From contig NC_080074.1 in assembly GCF_949987535.1 (NCBI RefSeq), positions 42,701,641-42,765,640 of the forward strand: DNA of 64,000 nucleotides. The letters are read 5' to 3'. The position numbers and the translations under genes are program-made. Positions 22,881-34,719 of this stretch are shown piece after piece. This stretch comes from Balaenoptera acutorostrata. Taxonomy: Eukaryota > Chordata > Mammalia > Artiodactyla > Balaenopteridae. The notes beneath the pieces were generated by a model. That model was not told the origin of the DNA, ran no database searches, and saw nothing but the letters and a program-made list of their open reading frames with translations. The number at the start of each line of letters is the position of its first letter. Within the stretch, counting starts at the first letter, position 1.

Positions 22881-23370
22881 TCTATCATCTTGCAATTTGT
22901 GTTCTATTTGACCCATCTGTTCTTTGTTCCTTTTTAAAAAAGATTTTTCTACTTTCTTTTGGATTGAGTATTTTTATGGTTCCATTTTATTTCCTTTGAT
23001 GGCTTGTTAAGGGTTGCTTTAGGGTTTGTAGTATATGTCTATTACAGTCAACTTTCAAGTGATAACGTACCACTTCACATATAGTATAAAAACCTTACAA
23101 TAGGACACTTCGTTTTCCCACCTCCAGGCCTTCATGCTATTGTCATATGTGTTACTTCTATTTACATTATAAACCCTACCATACATCATATACATTGCAC
23201 TGTTTTCTTGTTAAACAGCTGATGATTTTTCAGACATATTTTTAAAAATAAGGAAAAAATAAGGAAAAAAAGGTCTTTTCTACTCACCTATGTACTATTT
23301 CTAGAGCTCTTCATTCCTCTAAGCAGCTCCAGATTTCTTTCTAGTGTCATTTTCCTTCTGTCTGAAGAAC

Positions 23371-23671
23371 TTTTTTTTTTTTTTTTAATTTTATTTTATT
23401 TTTATTTATGGCTGTGTTGGGTCTTCATTTCTGTGCGAGGGCTTTCTCCAGTTGTGGCAAGTGGGGGCCACTCTTCATCACGGTGCGCGGGCCTCTCACT
23501 ATCGCGGCCCCTCCCATTGCAGAGCACAGGCTCCAGACGCGCAGGCTCAGCAATTGTGGCTCACGGGCTTAGTCGCTCCGCGGCATGTGGGATCTTCCCA
23601 GACCAGGGCTCGAACCCGTGTCTCCTGCATTGGCAGGCAGATTCTCAACCACTGCGCCACCAGGGAAGCCC
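23371..23671 (-). mobile_element. CHR-type SINE
   Basis: A T-run plus (TTTTA)n, then the reverse complement of the SINE body, with the head ending CCAGGGAAGCCC. Inserted in the ancient L1. Confidence 0.93.
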
Positions 23672-24621
23672 TAAACATTTCTTTTGGTTCAAGTCTGCTG
23701 TGACAAATTCTTTCAGCTCTTGTGTGCCTGAAAGCAACTTTATTTAACCTTCATTTTTGAAAGATTTTTTTTTCTTCTTGCTAGTTTTTGAATTCTAGGT
23801 TGACAGATTTTTTCTCTATATACTTTAAAGATATTGATCCACTGTCTTGTGGCTTGCATTGTTTTCCATAAGAAATCTGATGTCATTCTTACATGTTTTT
23901 TCCCCCTCTGCATAGATTGTGGTATTTTTCTCTCTGACTGCTTTTAAGATTTTTTCATTATCACTGGTTTTAAGCAATCTGATTATGATATGCCTTGGTG
24001 TAGTTTTCATGTTTCTTATTCTTAGAGTTTGTTGAATCTCTTGGATTTGTAGATTTATAGTTTTAAATGAAATTTGGAAATTTTCTGGTCATTATTTTTA
24101 AATATTCTTTCTGCCCTTCTCTTTCAGGGACTCTAAGTCATGTATTTGATCACTCAAAGTTGTCCTGAAGCTCACTAATGCTCTACTCATTTTATTCGGT
24201 CTTTTTGTTTTCTGAGTTTCATTTTGGATACTTTGTTGCTATGTCTTTAAGTTATTTAATCTTTTATCCTGTGAGTCTAACAGATTGCAGTTTTCACCTT
24301 AGACATTATATCTTTTATCTCTAGAAGTTCAATTTGGGCTTTTAAAATATTTTCCATATCTCCATTTAACATGCTCAGGCATTTCTCTACTTTGTCATAT
24401 GAACTATGGAATATGGTTATAATTGTGTTAATGTCCTTACTAATTTTATTATCTGTCATATTTGGATCTGTTTCTATTTATTGATTTTTTTCTTCTTCAT
24501 TTTTGACTGTATTTTCCTGCTTCTTTGCATGCCTGGTAAATTTTGATGAGATACCAGTTATTGTGAATTTTCCTATCAATATTCTAGAGCTTTGTTCTGG
24601 GATTCAGTTGTCATTTGTAAA

Positions 24622-24862
24622 TACAATTGACCCTTGAACAACCCAGGGGTTAGGTACACTGACCCGCTGCACTGTCGAAAAATCTACCTATAACTTATAA
24701 TTGGTCCTCTGTGTCCTCGGTTCCTCCACATTCCCTGGTTCTGCATCCTCAGGGTGAATCAACTATGGATCGTGTCATATTGTAGCATTTACTATTGAAA
24801 AAAATCCACATATGAGTGGACTTGTGCATTTCAAACCTGTGTTGTTCGAGGGTCAACTGTAG
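24622..24862. mobile_element. TcMar-Tigger-type DNA transposon fossil
   Basis: Inverted ends 'acaattgacccttgaacaac' and 'gttgttcgagggtcaactgt' bound about 240 bp. This is the typical terminal sequence of Tigger-related MITEs. Confidence 0.75.
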
Positions 24863-25529
24863 TTTGATCCTTTCAAGGTTTGCTTTTAAGCTTCATCAGT
24901 CAGGACCAGAGTAGCTTTTAGTTGAGGGCCACTACTGGCTCAATACCTTCTGAGTATTCTACTAATGCTCTGTGAATTAGAAGTTTCTTCCTCTCTGGCT
25001 GGTCGGAGCACCTATTGTCAGCCCCGGGTGAGCTGTATGGATTGTTTCCTCTGTCCCATCTGGGTGGATCTTTCCCTTGCCTCGGGTAGTTTCCTCACAC
25101 TCATGCTCTGATCAGTTTTCAACTGAAGACTTCAGGAGGACCATCTGCAGTTCTGTGGGTACTTCTTTCTGTGTAGTTTTCTCTTATCTGGTGTTCTACC
25201 ATGAAAGTCCTAGCCACCCTGGTCTCCCTGGACTCCCAACTCCATCTCCATAACTCAAAGAGATGACCAGGCCCTACCTGGGGCCCCTCCCCTTCCTTCT
25301 ACCCAGAAACTCTCTCTAGGTGCTAAGCTGGAGCAGCCATAGGGATCATTTCATTTGTTTTCCACTTCTCAGGGATGACTGTCCTGAGCTGCCTGATGTA
25401 CAATTGTTTCAGATATTTCTATTGTTTCAGATATTTTGTCCAGTTTTTCAATTTTTTTCAGGTAGGAGGATAAATCTGATGCCTGTTACACCTTCTGAGC
25501 CAAAAGCAGAAGTTTTAAACTGTATGAAA

Positions 25530-25727
25530 CTGGTGGTTCTCAAACTTTAGTTTGCATCAGCATTAACTGGTAAATGTTAAAACACAGATTGTTCACACAC
25601 AATTGCTGGACCCTCCCCCAGAGTTTCTAAGTAAGTGGGTGTGGGACCTGAGAATTTGCATTTCTAACAAATTCTCAGATAATGCTGAAGCCTCTGGTTC
25701 AGAGGTCACACTTTGAGAACATCTGTG
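25530..25727 (+). mobile_element. MER5A (hAT-Charlie) fossil
   Basis: 'ggtggttctcaaactttagt', 'aaaacacagatt', 'gagaatttgcatttctaaca' and 'cacactttgagaac' appear in MER5A order. Confidence 0.8.
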
Positions 25728-27270
25728 TTAAACTATTCGACTAAATATCTCAGATGATATTCATCTACAAATCAGCAATATGGTGTGAACAATATTGATA
25801 ATCAAGACAAAACCTGTCAGTCATAGAAACTCAATCATAAGTACTTACATAGTGTAGTTTGAAACCATTGGGAGACATATACAGCAAGAACTAAAAAGCT
25901 GTTCATGCCGTCTTATCTGGGTAAATCCAGGAAATAAAATCCCTAGAAATCATGGAGACAAATCTTTCCCAAGGGATATTTCTTAGACCATTAGTACTCT
26001 GTGACTTGTTAATAGGTGCTTTGTGAAAGATTTTTATAGTCAAATAAAGTTAGGAACCTGTAACATGTTAATGTATTTTATGAATCTCCCAAGCGGAAGA
26101 TAAGAAGAAGTGTTTCCCAAACTTATTCGACCACAGAACCATTTATTTTGCAAAACATCTATTAGTAACTTGAGGAACTTTAATGCTCCTTGGAAGCCAG
26201 TTTGGGAAATACTGGAGCAGACCCTTGGCTTTGTAAGTTTATTATTTTCAATGTTAGCTATTTGTCAGAAGAAATTTCATTGCTGTAATAATCTGTGGCT
26301 TTGCTGGAGCAAGGCGCCATTCCCAGGGCGTGAGTCACTCAGCTAATGAATGAACCCAGCCCACCACCCACAGTCCATGCTTTAATGTGCCTTTGCTGCT
26401 CATCACGCAGTAGCTTTGGCAGCAATAAAAATGTGTTTGATTTGTGAAAATGGCCCTGAAAAAAAAAAGTCAACTATTGGTTTTGGTGGTAGAAAGAAAT
26501 TAAAAGAAGAAGAAAAAGGAGTTGGTGGAGGTGGAGGTGATATTAAAAAGGGCATCTTAGCAAGAAAATAGACGTTTGGGGATAAATTTTAAAGGCAGTC
26601 TCCTAACTTTGTCAGACACTTGGCTCTATATGCAAATGAGCCCATCCTATAACCTACACGGAAACCATCAAAAGTGATTCACGAACTGCTTTAGTGAGAG
26701 AGAAACCCTGGCAAGATAAAATGTTGCACAAGCAATCGCCGACCAAAATGTAATTCAAGAGAAAGGCAAAAGCCTGGGCAGGTGTTTCTGTGAAGCCACA
26801 GGAGGCGAAGACACTCATACAGTAAATAAAGTTGGCTTCTAGAATTTAAAGAGGAGTTTTCCTTTGCATATTATGATGTTAATAAGGGGGGTATGGCCTT
26901 GGCTGACTATACTCCAAGGAAATGGAATATGTTTCATCCTAAGCTAAAGACCCCACAGAAGAAAATACCTGAGAAATTTCATGCCTCAGGACCTACAGAA
27001 GGCTGTAGAGGAAAAGAGAGTTTCTAGTCACAATGATTCTTTTACAAGAACCTAAATTCAGCTTCTCCTATTGCCCCTTTCACACTCAACTTGAGGATTT
27101 TCTCCATTAACTTAACCAATGTTACCCAGTATTTATTAAGCGCCAGGTGGTATGACAGTTACAGGGTTTATAAGTATAAAGAAGCCGGAGCCCTGCCTGC
27201 AAGGAACTCATGGGTGGAGGCCTTTTGAATTACTGACCCACCACAGCTGTGTTCCAGCAGACTCCCTCAC
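25728..27270. other. Intergenic, nothing recognised
   Basis: No gene. A short GGT/GGA-rich patch occurs near 26521. Confidence 0.45.
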
Positions 27271-27274
27271 TAAA

Positions 27275-27345
27275 AAGTCAACTCCATAAGGGCAGATATT
27301 TGATGTGTCTTTGTTTGTGGAATACACTTTAATTGATTAAATGAA
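27275..27345 (+). repeat. L2 tail scrap
   Basis: 'aactccataagggcagatat' and the following bases resemble the L2 3' end. Confidence 0.4.
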
Positions 27346-27514
27346 TATGCCTTATAATAAAGTTTGAAAATGACCTAGATATTTAAATATAGAATATTGA
27401 CTCAAGCAAAGAGTTAACACAGTGAAATACTAGGCAGCAATAAAAATAAGAATTAAATAATGTCAAAGGGGAAAACCAAATAGATAGAGTTATACCAATT
27501 AGCTATCTAAAGTA

Positions 27515-27680
27515 TCCTGAACTTTGCCTTTTCTAGGTTTGTGCTCCAGTTATTCCCTGGAATGGCTCTTCCCTGCCCACATCTGTAGATGCCCTACCTC
27601 TTTAAGGCTCAGTTGAAGCACCACATCCTCCCTGAGGTAGCAAGACTTCTGAATCATTCCATTCTCAAAATTAACCTCCT
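27515..27680 (+). repeat. L2 fragment
   Basis: 'aaggctcagttgaagcacca' and 'tcctccctgaggtagcaaga' are typical L2 3'-region text. Confidence 0.5.
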
Positions 27681-27894
27681 AGAAGATGCTGGTAATTCTC
27701 ACCCATATGCCTGTAGTTCTACCTTCAACGTTCACAGGTGGATTTCCGACTGCCAGTAGCGGTGTGTCTTTGGTTGAGGACCTTCTCCGAACCTGGAGAA
27801 CACTGCTGTGTCCACTTGCTTGGTAGGTCAGAATGCTGGAGAAGTAACTCCCTCCAGAAAAGTCCCTGCTCCGAGACTGATGGAAGTTGGTTGT

Positions 27895-28087
27895 TTCAGT
27901 CAGCTTGGGCTGCCATAACAAAACACCATAGACAGGGCGGCTTTTAAACCACAAATTTGTCTCTCATAGTTCTGGAGGAGCTGTGAGGTCCAGAATCAAG
28001 GTGTCTGCCACTTAGGCTCCTAGTGAGTCTCTCCTCCCAGCTGGCAGACCAGGAAGTCTTCTTGCTGTGTCCTTACATAGCAGGGGG

Positions 28088-28132
<45 letters not shown>

Positions 28133-28297
28133 AAGCCCTCCGGTGCCTCTTATCCTATCATAAGGACACTACCCTCCTGACCTCATCTAAACCTAATTGC
28201 TTCCTAATTTAGGCCCCATCTCCTAATACCATCACACTGGGGGTTGAGACATCAACATAAGGATTTGAGGAGGACACAAAATTCAGCCCATAATATT
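27895..28297 (-). mobile_element. MLT1-type LTR (ERVL-MaLR)
   Basis: The reverse complement of an MLT1 LTR reads from 'gggctgccataacaaaacac' through 'catagttctggaggagctg' and 'cctgacctcatctaaaccta' to 'attcagcccataata'. It contains an expanded (GA)20 tract. Confidence 0.82.
28091..28130. repeat. (GA)20 microsatellite in the MLT1 LTR
   Basis: Forty bases of uninterrupted GA where MLT1 consensus carries a short GAGAGA. Confidence 0.92.
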
Positions 28298-28589
28298 GGT
28301 GAATAAGCATCTCAGCTCCTTTGCTCTGTGGGTGGAATAACCCTGAGGTTGTGTCCATATCATTTCCCAGTTTCCCCAGGGGATGAAGCTCCTATTCCCC
28401 ACTGTGGCAACTGGTTTCATAATGTGTCTTCTGTCGGCCACCTTCTCTTACCTGTCTCACTTCCGCACTTACCTTCCTTCCTACACCTTCCAGAGAAAAC
28501 TATCAGTTCTCGCATCCTTGCGTCAGGATCTGCTCCCCATCTGGGCTCCTGTATTGTAATGTGTCTCACATTATGCTCTCTACTGTGGG

Positions 28590-28715
28590 GCTTTGTGAAT
28601 GTCTTGGCTCCTATAACTAAACTGCAAACTGTTTGAGAAGAGAAACCTTTAAATACTGTATCCCCCAGAGCCTAACAAAGTACCTTGCATATAGAAAGTG
28701 CTTTAAAAAGAAACT
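28590..28715 (+). repeat. L2 3'-end fragment
   Basis: 'aactgtttgagaagagaaac', 'gtatcccccagagcctaaca' and 'ccttgcatatagaaagtgct' follow L2 tail order. Confidence 0.6.
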
Positions 28716-29004
28716 AGATTAACTCCATTAATCAAATTGAGTATTTTTAGGAGAAAAGCACTATAGAAATCTAATACCTAAATAGTTCACAGCATTCTCT
28801 GTGGCACTAAATAAATCAAATTACTTAACCAAGTTTTTATGAATCATAGTTATTGATTTAAAAATCTTATAAGCTATTGTTTCAAGTTCAAAGTTGGGCT
28901 TCAGGTTTTACATTGAATATATTTTAACATTTTCTGGTTGAAAAAGCTCAGCATCCATTGAGGGAATTAGAGGGGACAAGATGTGAATTGGGTCCGTATT
29001 TTTC

Positions 29005-29118
29005 TTTTTTGGCTGTGCCACACGGCTTGCGGGATCTTAGTTCCCCGACCAGGGATCGAACCCGGGCCCCCTGCAGTGGAAGCTCGGAGTCCTAACCACT
29101 AGACCAACAGGAAATTCC
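29005..29118 (-). mobile_element. Short tRNA-derived SINE (CHR-related)
   Basis: Reverse complement of the ~115-bp SINE head: 'ggctgtgccacacggcttgc ... gatcgaacccgggcccc ... ggaaattcc'. The same type as at 397. Confidence 0.82.
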
Positions 29119-29128
29119 TTGTATTTCT

Positions 29129-29466
29129 TTTTTTTTTAATTATTTATTTATTTGTTTATTTATTTTTGCCTTTATTGGGTCTTTGTTGCTGCACGCGGGC
29201 TTTCTATAGTTGCTGGGAGCGGGGGCTACTCTTCATTGTGGTGCGTGAGCTTCTTATTGCGGTGGCCTCTCTTGTTGTGGAGCACGGGCTCTAGGCACGC
29301 AGGCTCAGTAGTTGTGGCTCGTGGGCTCTAGAGCACAGTCTCAGTAGTTGCGGCGCACGGGGCTTAGTTGTTCCGCTGCATGTGGGATCCTCCTGGACCA
29401 GGGCTCGAACCCATGTCCCCTGCATTGGCAGGCGGATTCTTAACCACTGCATCACCAGGGAAGCCC
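29129..29466 (-). mobile_element. CHR-2-like SINE
   Basis: A T-run with (TTTA)n, then the long SINE body in reverse complement, ending AAGCCC. The imperfect duplication CTTGTATTTCT / CCTGTATTTCT flanks it. It lies 10 bases from the previous SINE in the same orientation. Confidence 0.9.
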
Positions 29467-29479
29467 TTCCCTGTATTTC

Positions 29480-31317
29480 TTAACATAGCATTCAGAAACA
29501 CACATGGTCTAGCCCCCACTGCCCTTTCTAGCTTTATCTTCCATTCTCTGTCATCATTCCTATATATACAGTGGTGTGATCTTCATGCAGAATATTTGTA
29601 GTTGATTTATCTTTGCTTGTTAACAACACTGCATAATGCCACAGATCTCACTTCATAAGAAAAATTATCACTGTTTGAAAAATGGCAATGAAAGGTATGA
29701 TACAAGGAGAAAAAACAACTCCAAATAATAATGCATCTTGAGACCCCACTTTTCTTCCCTGTCATAATTATATTATCTTTGAGTCTTCATTAACAAATTT
29801 ATTCAAATATCTAGGAATCTGATAACACGACCTGAATTTGAATAATGGTTTACACGCCTTTCAAAGTTATTTCCAAGGTCTAATTCCGTGGCCAGTATCT
29901 TGAAGACAGATATCTACAGGACACAAAAAGACAAGGGCACCGCGTCTATGTCATGTAGAATCATAGGAACATAAACAATAAGCATCATTCATTTAAGAAA
30001 AAATACAAGTAATATTCATTCACGGTAGAAATATCAGCCAATACAGAGAAATGAAAAGACGATAAGAACACAGTAATACTTCTGATCAAAGAAAAATACT
30101 ACTAAAATTTTAGTGTATACGGCCTCAGACTTTTTTGTACAGTATTTTTAACATAGGTACTTAAAGGGCTCATGGTGTGCCCATGTTTTTCTCCTCTTTT
30201 TGCACTCAGCAATGTAACACACTGTGGCAGACACTACACACAGGCTCACTCAATACCCACTCATCTTCTATCATGGCCTCCATCCTCCGGAGGCTAGAAA
30301 GCCAAACATTTCCAAGACTCCCTTGCAGCTTGGCTTCCGCATGTAACTGAGTTTCCACCATGCCCTGATGGAAGATACATTCCCTGAGCCAGATTTGGAA
30401 GGCAAATGAGTGACACGAGGTGATGGCCATGATCAGGGATGACAGATCTTCTGGTGGCTGAGGTAGAAAGTCTACTCTCAGGCTCTAGGATAATAGCCTA
30501 GAGGTGGGCATGGGCAGCAGTGGGATCTCCTTTCACACTGTGCCATCCTGGAGTCAGCCATTGATCCTGGCTCTGTAGCATCATTTGCCTCCCTGGTCCT
30601 CTCGGAAATTCTGTTGTCTGCAACTAAGAACCCTAATAAATACATGCGAACACCTTTCCGTGTCAAAAAATATCATATAATTGCTACTAGTAGAATCATA
30701 GAATTTTAGAGCTCAGTGGGAACTTAGCAGTTAGTTAGAGTTAGGAAAACTACGCTCAAAGAAGTTAAATAACTCACGTTTCCTCAGATGGATAGTGGTG
30801 GAGGTAACACCACATGCATATCTCCTTATTCCCACTCTGTATAAGGAATTTATTCCGTGCTTGTGTCCCAATGAGGAGATGGGACAAAAATGGCTGTGCT
30901 CCAAGTTAAACTTTGGTGTCTTGTGTTGCTAACACATTCATCCATCATCTGGCAGGCTTTAGCCCAAAGACGATAGTCAGAGTGTGATGCCTTTTTAATG
31001 TGCTGCTTCCTCTTCACATTCCATCTCCATTTCTACCCCACGCCCACCCCCCCAGCACAGGTCCATCCCCAGACCTGCTCCGCTGGATGAAGACCAGCTG
31101 GCTTAGTCATGGTGCCACCTCTAAACACTGCAGCCTTCACTCCAGTCGGCTATGGTGTGGAGCGTCTCCTCAGACTACAGAGGTTTCTGTTTGGTTTGTT
31201 TGAATGAAGACTTGCTCCCAAGGAGCTAGTGGTCTTTAGTGCTGTCAAACAGAGATACTTTTTTAAAAAACTCTTCTTAGGTGACAGAAAAGAATCATTG
31301 TTGAAAGGCCCCATTTG
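29480..31317. other. Intergenic, nothing firmly recognised
   Basis: A possible old transposon scrap lies at about 30210-30420 and a possible MIR scrap at 30690-30790. No gene. Confidence 0.4.
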
Positions 31318-31490
31318 GGAATGGAAAGAGTGTGAGCTTTGGATCCAGACTGGATTTGAATCCCAGCTCTGCCACTTACTAGCTACATGGCTGTGGGAAA
31401 AGTTATTCAGTTTCTACAAGTCTCTCACTTTACTGAACTGGAAAATGGAAAGAAAGATAATGCCCTTACAAGCCTGGTCTTTAGACCAGA
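31318..31490 (+). repeat. MIR
   Basis: Good match in order: 'ggaatggaaagagtgtgagc', 'gaatcccagctctgccactt', 'agctacatggctgtgg' and 'gaactggaaaatgg'. Confidence 0.85.
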
Positions 31491-31499
31491 AGAAATATT

Positions 31500-32498
31500 C
31501 CTATAATGTTTGATGTACAAGGGACATTCAATAAATAGCTTCTGTTACTGCGTGTCAATATATGCTGTTGGCTTGAAGACCAGCCAATGGTGTATATGTT
31601 GGCTCTTCCCCACTTAAGATTTTACAGCTGAATTTGGACAGAAGAGTAAGATCACTCCAGGGGAGCCCACTGCTACTTCACAGAGGACTCAGATGGCTGT
31701 GTAAGTTCATATAAACATATATATTTGAGCTCATACGCAGCCATTAACAGGTCAGTGGAGTTTGCTTCTGCTGCAGCCCTCCAAGTCTTCCACTGAAGTG
31801 AACATAGGGACAGATAAATCAAAAGTTTGGGTCTTTGAACATAGGACATTATTTAAGAATTAGGAATGGGAATTAGGTATTCCCACAATCTTTTTGGAAC
31901 AGTGTAAGTCATAATGTTTAAAGTAAAATCTAAGTCAGCTTTCCTTATAAACATATAAATACAGAACTTATAGGAGCTGTTTTTTTTAGGTTTTAGCCTT
32001 TCTTCTGTAGCTCAACACTTTTCTTATGAGGTGAGAGCTGCAGGAACATGACAGTTTTTATTTTCTTTTACAAGTAGAGGTTCATTTTACAAATGACATT
32101 TAATTCCATATGTGAGGACTACAAAAAAATCCTGGCAGGCATATGCTGTAAGTAATTAAGTGCCTGTCAATTATAGCATTGTGCATTGTTTCCAAAATCC
32201 TGTTAACTTTCCTTACATCATTTCCCAGAGAAGCATTACATATATACATATATATGATGTTTTAACTGGAAATTTTTATGAGGTTTTCTCTGAAGCTTTG
32301 TTCGATGATCAAAACACATATGGAAATATTGTTCAACTACATTTGAAATGAAATATACACCCAAATGCTAATTCTTAAATCCCAAACTGGACTAATTTTC
32401 TACTTAGTCTTTTTCTGAACAGAAGGGAAAAAACCAGAATAATTTGATAAGCACTATTGCAGATTCTAAAATTTTTTCTTGAGATTTAGTGGATAAAT
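31500..32498. other. Intergenic, nothing recognised
   Basis: No gene or clear repeat. Confidence 0.45.
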
Positions 32499-32512
32499 AT
32501 ACATTTACTTTT

Positions 32513-32873
32513 GGGCTTCCCTGGTGGCACAGTGGTTAAGAATCCGGTTGCCAATGCAGGGGACAAGGGTTCGAGCCCTGGTCCGGGAAGATCCCACATG
32601 CCGCGGAGCAACTAAGCCCGTGTGCCACAACTATTGAGCCTGCGCTCTGGAGCCTGTGAGCCACAACTACTGAGCCCACCTGCCACAACTACTGAAGCTT
32701 GTGTGCCTAGAGCACATGCTCTGCAACAAGAGAAGCCACTGCAATAAGAAGACCGTGCACCGCAACGAAGAGTAGCCCCCGCACGCCACAACTAGAGAAA
32801 GACCGCACAGCTACGAAGACCCAGCACAGCCAAAAATAAATAAATAACATAAATAAATTTATTTTAAAAAGAA
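32513..32873 (+). mobile_element. CHR-2-like SINE
   Basis: The longer form with the repeated 'gccacaactactga' unit. A perfect 14-bp duplication ATACATTTACTTTT lies at 32499-32512 and 32874-32887. Confidence 0.94.
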
Positions 32874-32931
32874 ATACATTTACTTTTATACAATCTGTAG
32901 CAGGAAAAAAATTTATATAAAAGTTAGAATA

Positions 32932-33225
32932 GGGCTTCCCTGGTGGCACAGTGGTTGAGAATCTGCCTGCCAATGCAGGGGACACGGGTTCAAGCCCTGG
33001 TCTGGGAGGATCCCACAAGCCGCGGAGCAACTAGGCCCGTGAGCCACAACTACTGAGCCTGCACGTCTGGAGCTTGTGCTCCGCAACAAGAGAGGCCACG
33101 ATAGTGAGAGGCCCGCGCACCACGATGAAGAGTGGACCCTGCTTGCTGCAACTGGAGAAAGCCCTTGCACAGAAATGAAGACCCAACACAGCCAAAAATA
33201 AATAAATAAATAATAATTAAAAAAA
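32932..33225 (+). mobile_element. CHR-type SINE
   Basis: A complete copy from GGGCTTCCCTGGTGGCACAG to the (AAAT)n tail. The perfect duplication AAAAGTTAGAATA lies at 32919-32931 and 33226-33238. It lies 58 bases after the previous SINE. Confidence 0.94.
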
Positions 33226-33239
33226 AAAAGTTAGAATAT

Positions 33240-34070
33240 ATATTTTTTATTTTTCTGGAAGTATCTGGTGTTTCTTATCACACATGAGACAATAAAAAAT
33301 TATTTAATTCATCCTCTAGTTTGCTCTGTTCCACATATTACAGTTTTTGGGGGGAAAGAAATAAGTTTCCTAGTGGTTGTGGCTTTGAGAATTTATTCCC
33401 ATCTCTCACCAAAACAGTATCTTAAGACAGAAGTTAACATTTGTGCAAAACTTCAGAATTGTGACCTTTCTTAGGAAATTCCATTTTGTGAGTGTACACA
33501 CAATCATATATTTATCCGACATTGTCTCATAACCAGGAGGTCAAGTAGGGTAAGCACTGAAAGATGGTGACTGGTTTGGCAAACAGGGACTCTCTGATGA
33601 CTGCAGTGAGAGGCTCGGGGTCTTTCATGAGGGTGCCGTCAAACTTGTAGCAAGGGCTGGAGTCGTTTCAAGCTTGACAGGAATGTGGAATCTCCTTCCA
33701 AGCTCACTCATGTTTTTGTTGGCAAAAGGCTTCAACTCCCCGGGGGGCTGTTGGCTAGAGGTCTCTGCTCCTCACCATGTGGGCCCTTCATAGGCTGCTT
33801 GAGTGTCCTCCTGACATGGCTGCTGGCTTCCCCAGAGCAAGTGATCCATCCGAGAGAGAGAGAGACAGAGATACAGAGAGACAGAGCTGGAGAGGGAGAG
33901 AGAGAAGGGAGTCGGGGGAAAATAAGGAGGAAATCACAAGGCCTTTTATGATTTAGTCTTAGAATCATACACTTTATTCTATTTTCTGGAAACCAGTCAC
34001 ACACTCAAGGAGAGGGGAATTAAATGCCGCACGATGAAGGGAGGAGTATCAAAGAATTTGTGGACATAGT
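33240..34070. other. Intergenic with GA-rich patch
   Basis: 33853-33910 is GAGA/CAGA-rich. No gene. Confidence 0.5.
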
Positions 34071-34074
34071 TTTA

Positions 34075-34710
34075 AACCACCACAATCAGTTGGGAGTCCT
34101 AGCGGCAAGTAACAGAAAACCCATTTCAAAAGGGAATAAACAGGGCTTCCCTGGTGGGGTAGTGGCTGGGAGTCTGCCTGCCAATGCAGGGGACACAGGT
34201 TTGAGCCCTCGTCCAGGAAGATCCCATATGCTGTGGAGCAACTAAGCCCGGGAGCCACAACTATTGAGCTCGTGCACCTAGAGCCTGCGCTCCGCAACAA
34301 GAGAAGCCCTGCTCGCCGAAAGTCTGCACGCAGCAATGAAGCCCCAACTCAGCCACAAATAAATAAATAAAATAAATTAAAAAAAAAAAAAAGGGAATAA
34401 ACATCAGTGGGAATTCATTTGCTCCCCAAATGAAAAGATCCTGCAGGTAGACAAACTTTGTGAGTCGTTTCTTCAGAGCTCTGGCTCCATTTCTCTGTCC
34501 TTTCTGTGCTGCATCATTCTCAGGCTGGCTTCCTACCAGCAAAAAATGACTGTAGCAACTCTAGGCCTCATGTACACACACAGCACCTTCCAGACAGGAG
34601 AACACAGCTCCGGCTCAACATCCCAGCAGAGTTCAGAGACTCCCTTTGATTGGATGGGATTAGGTCACATGACTCCAAACCAGGGATTGGAAGGCCTAGA
34701 TTGGCTCCAG
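34075..34710 (+). repeat. Old interspersed repeat of unnamed family, copy 2, split by a SINE
   Basis: 'ggcaagtaacagaaaaccca', then after the SINE 'attctcaggctggcttccta' and 'ggattaggtcacatgactcc' match copies 1 and 3 in order. Confidence 0.4.
34143..34388 (+). mobile_element. CHR-type SINE, internally shortened
   Basis: Head CCCTGGTGGGGTAGTGGCTG and diverged body. The 15-bp duplication AAAAGGGAATAAACA is at 34128-34142 and 34389-34403. Confidence 0.92.
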
Positions 34711-34719
34711 GGCTCCACT

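Larger units (their letters stand above)
22890..25530 (-). mobile_element. Ancient L1 (L1M/HAL1-like) 5' region
   Basis: About 2.6 kb of reverse-complement old LINE, covering ORF1-like coding remnants (23825-24010 and 24277-24459 on the - strand) and 5' UTR ('caatttttttcaggtaggag' end). It is interrupted by a SINE at 23371 and a Tigger-type transposon at 24622. The stretch near 24500-24620 is homologous to 60660-61110 on the + strand. Confidence 0.65.

Noticed and set aside
22890..25530. Protein-coding gene on the - strand suggested by lysine- and asparagine-rich frames near 23825-24459
   Set aside because: The sequence is ancient LINE ORF1-like, interrupted by a SINE and a Tigger fossil, with many stops.
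28091..28130. A CRISPR-like or other organised array
   Set aside because: The regular repeat is a plain GA microsatellite in an LTR. No spaced direct repeats occur anywhere in this vertebrate window.
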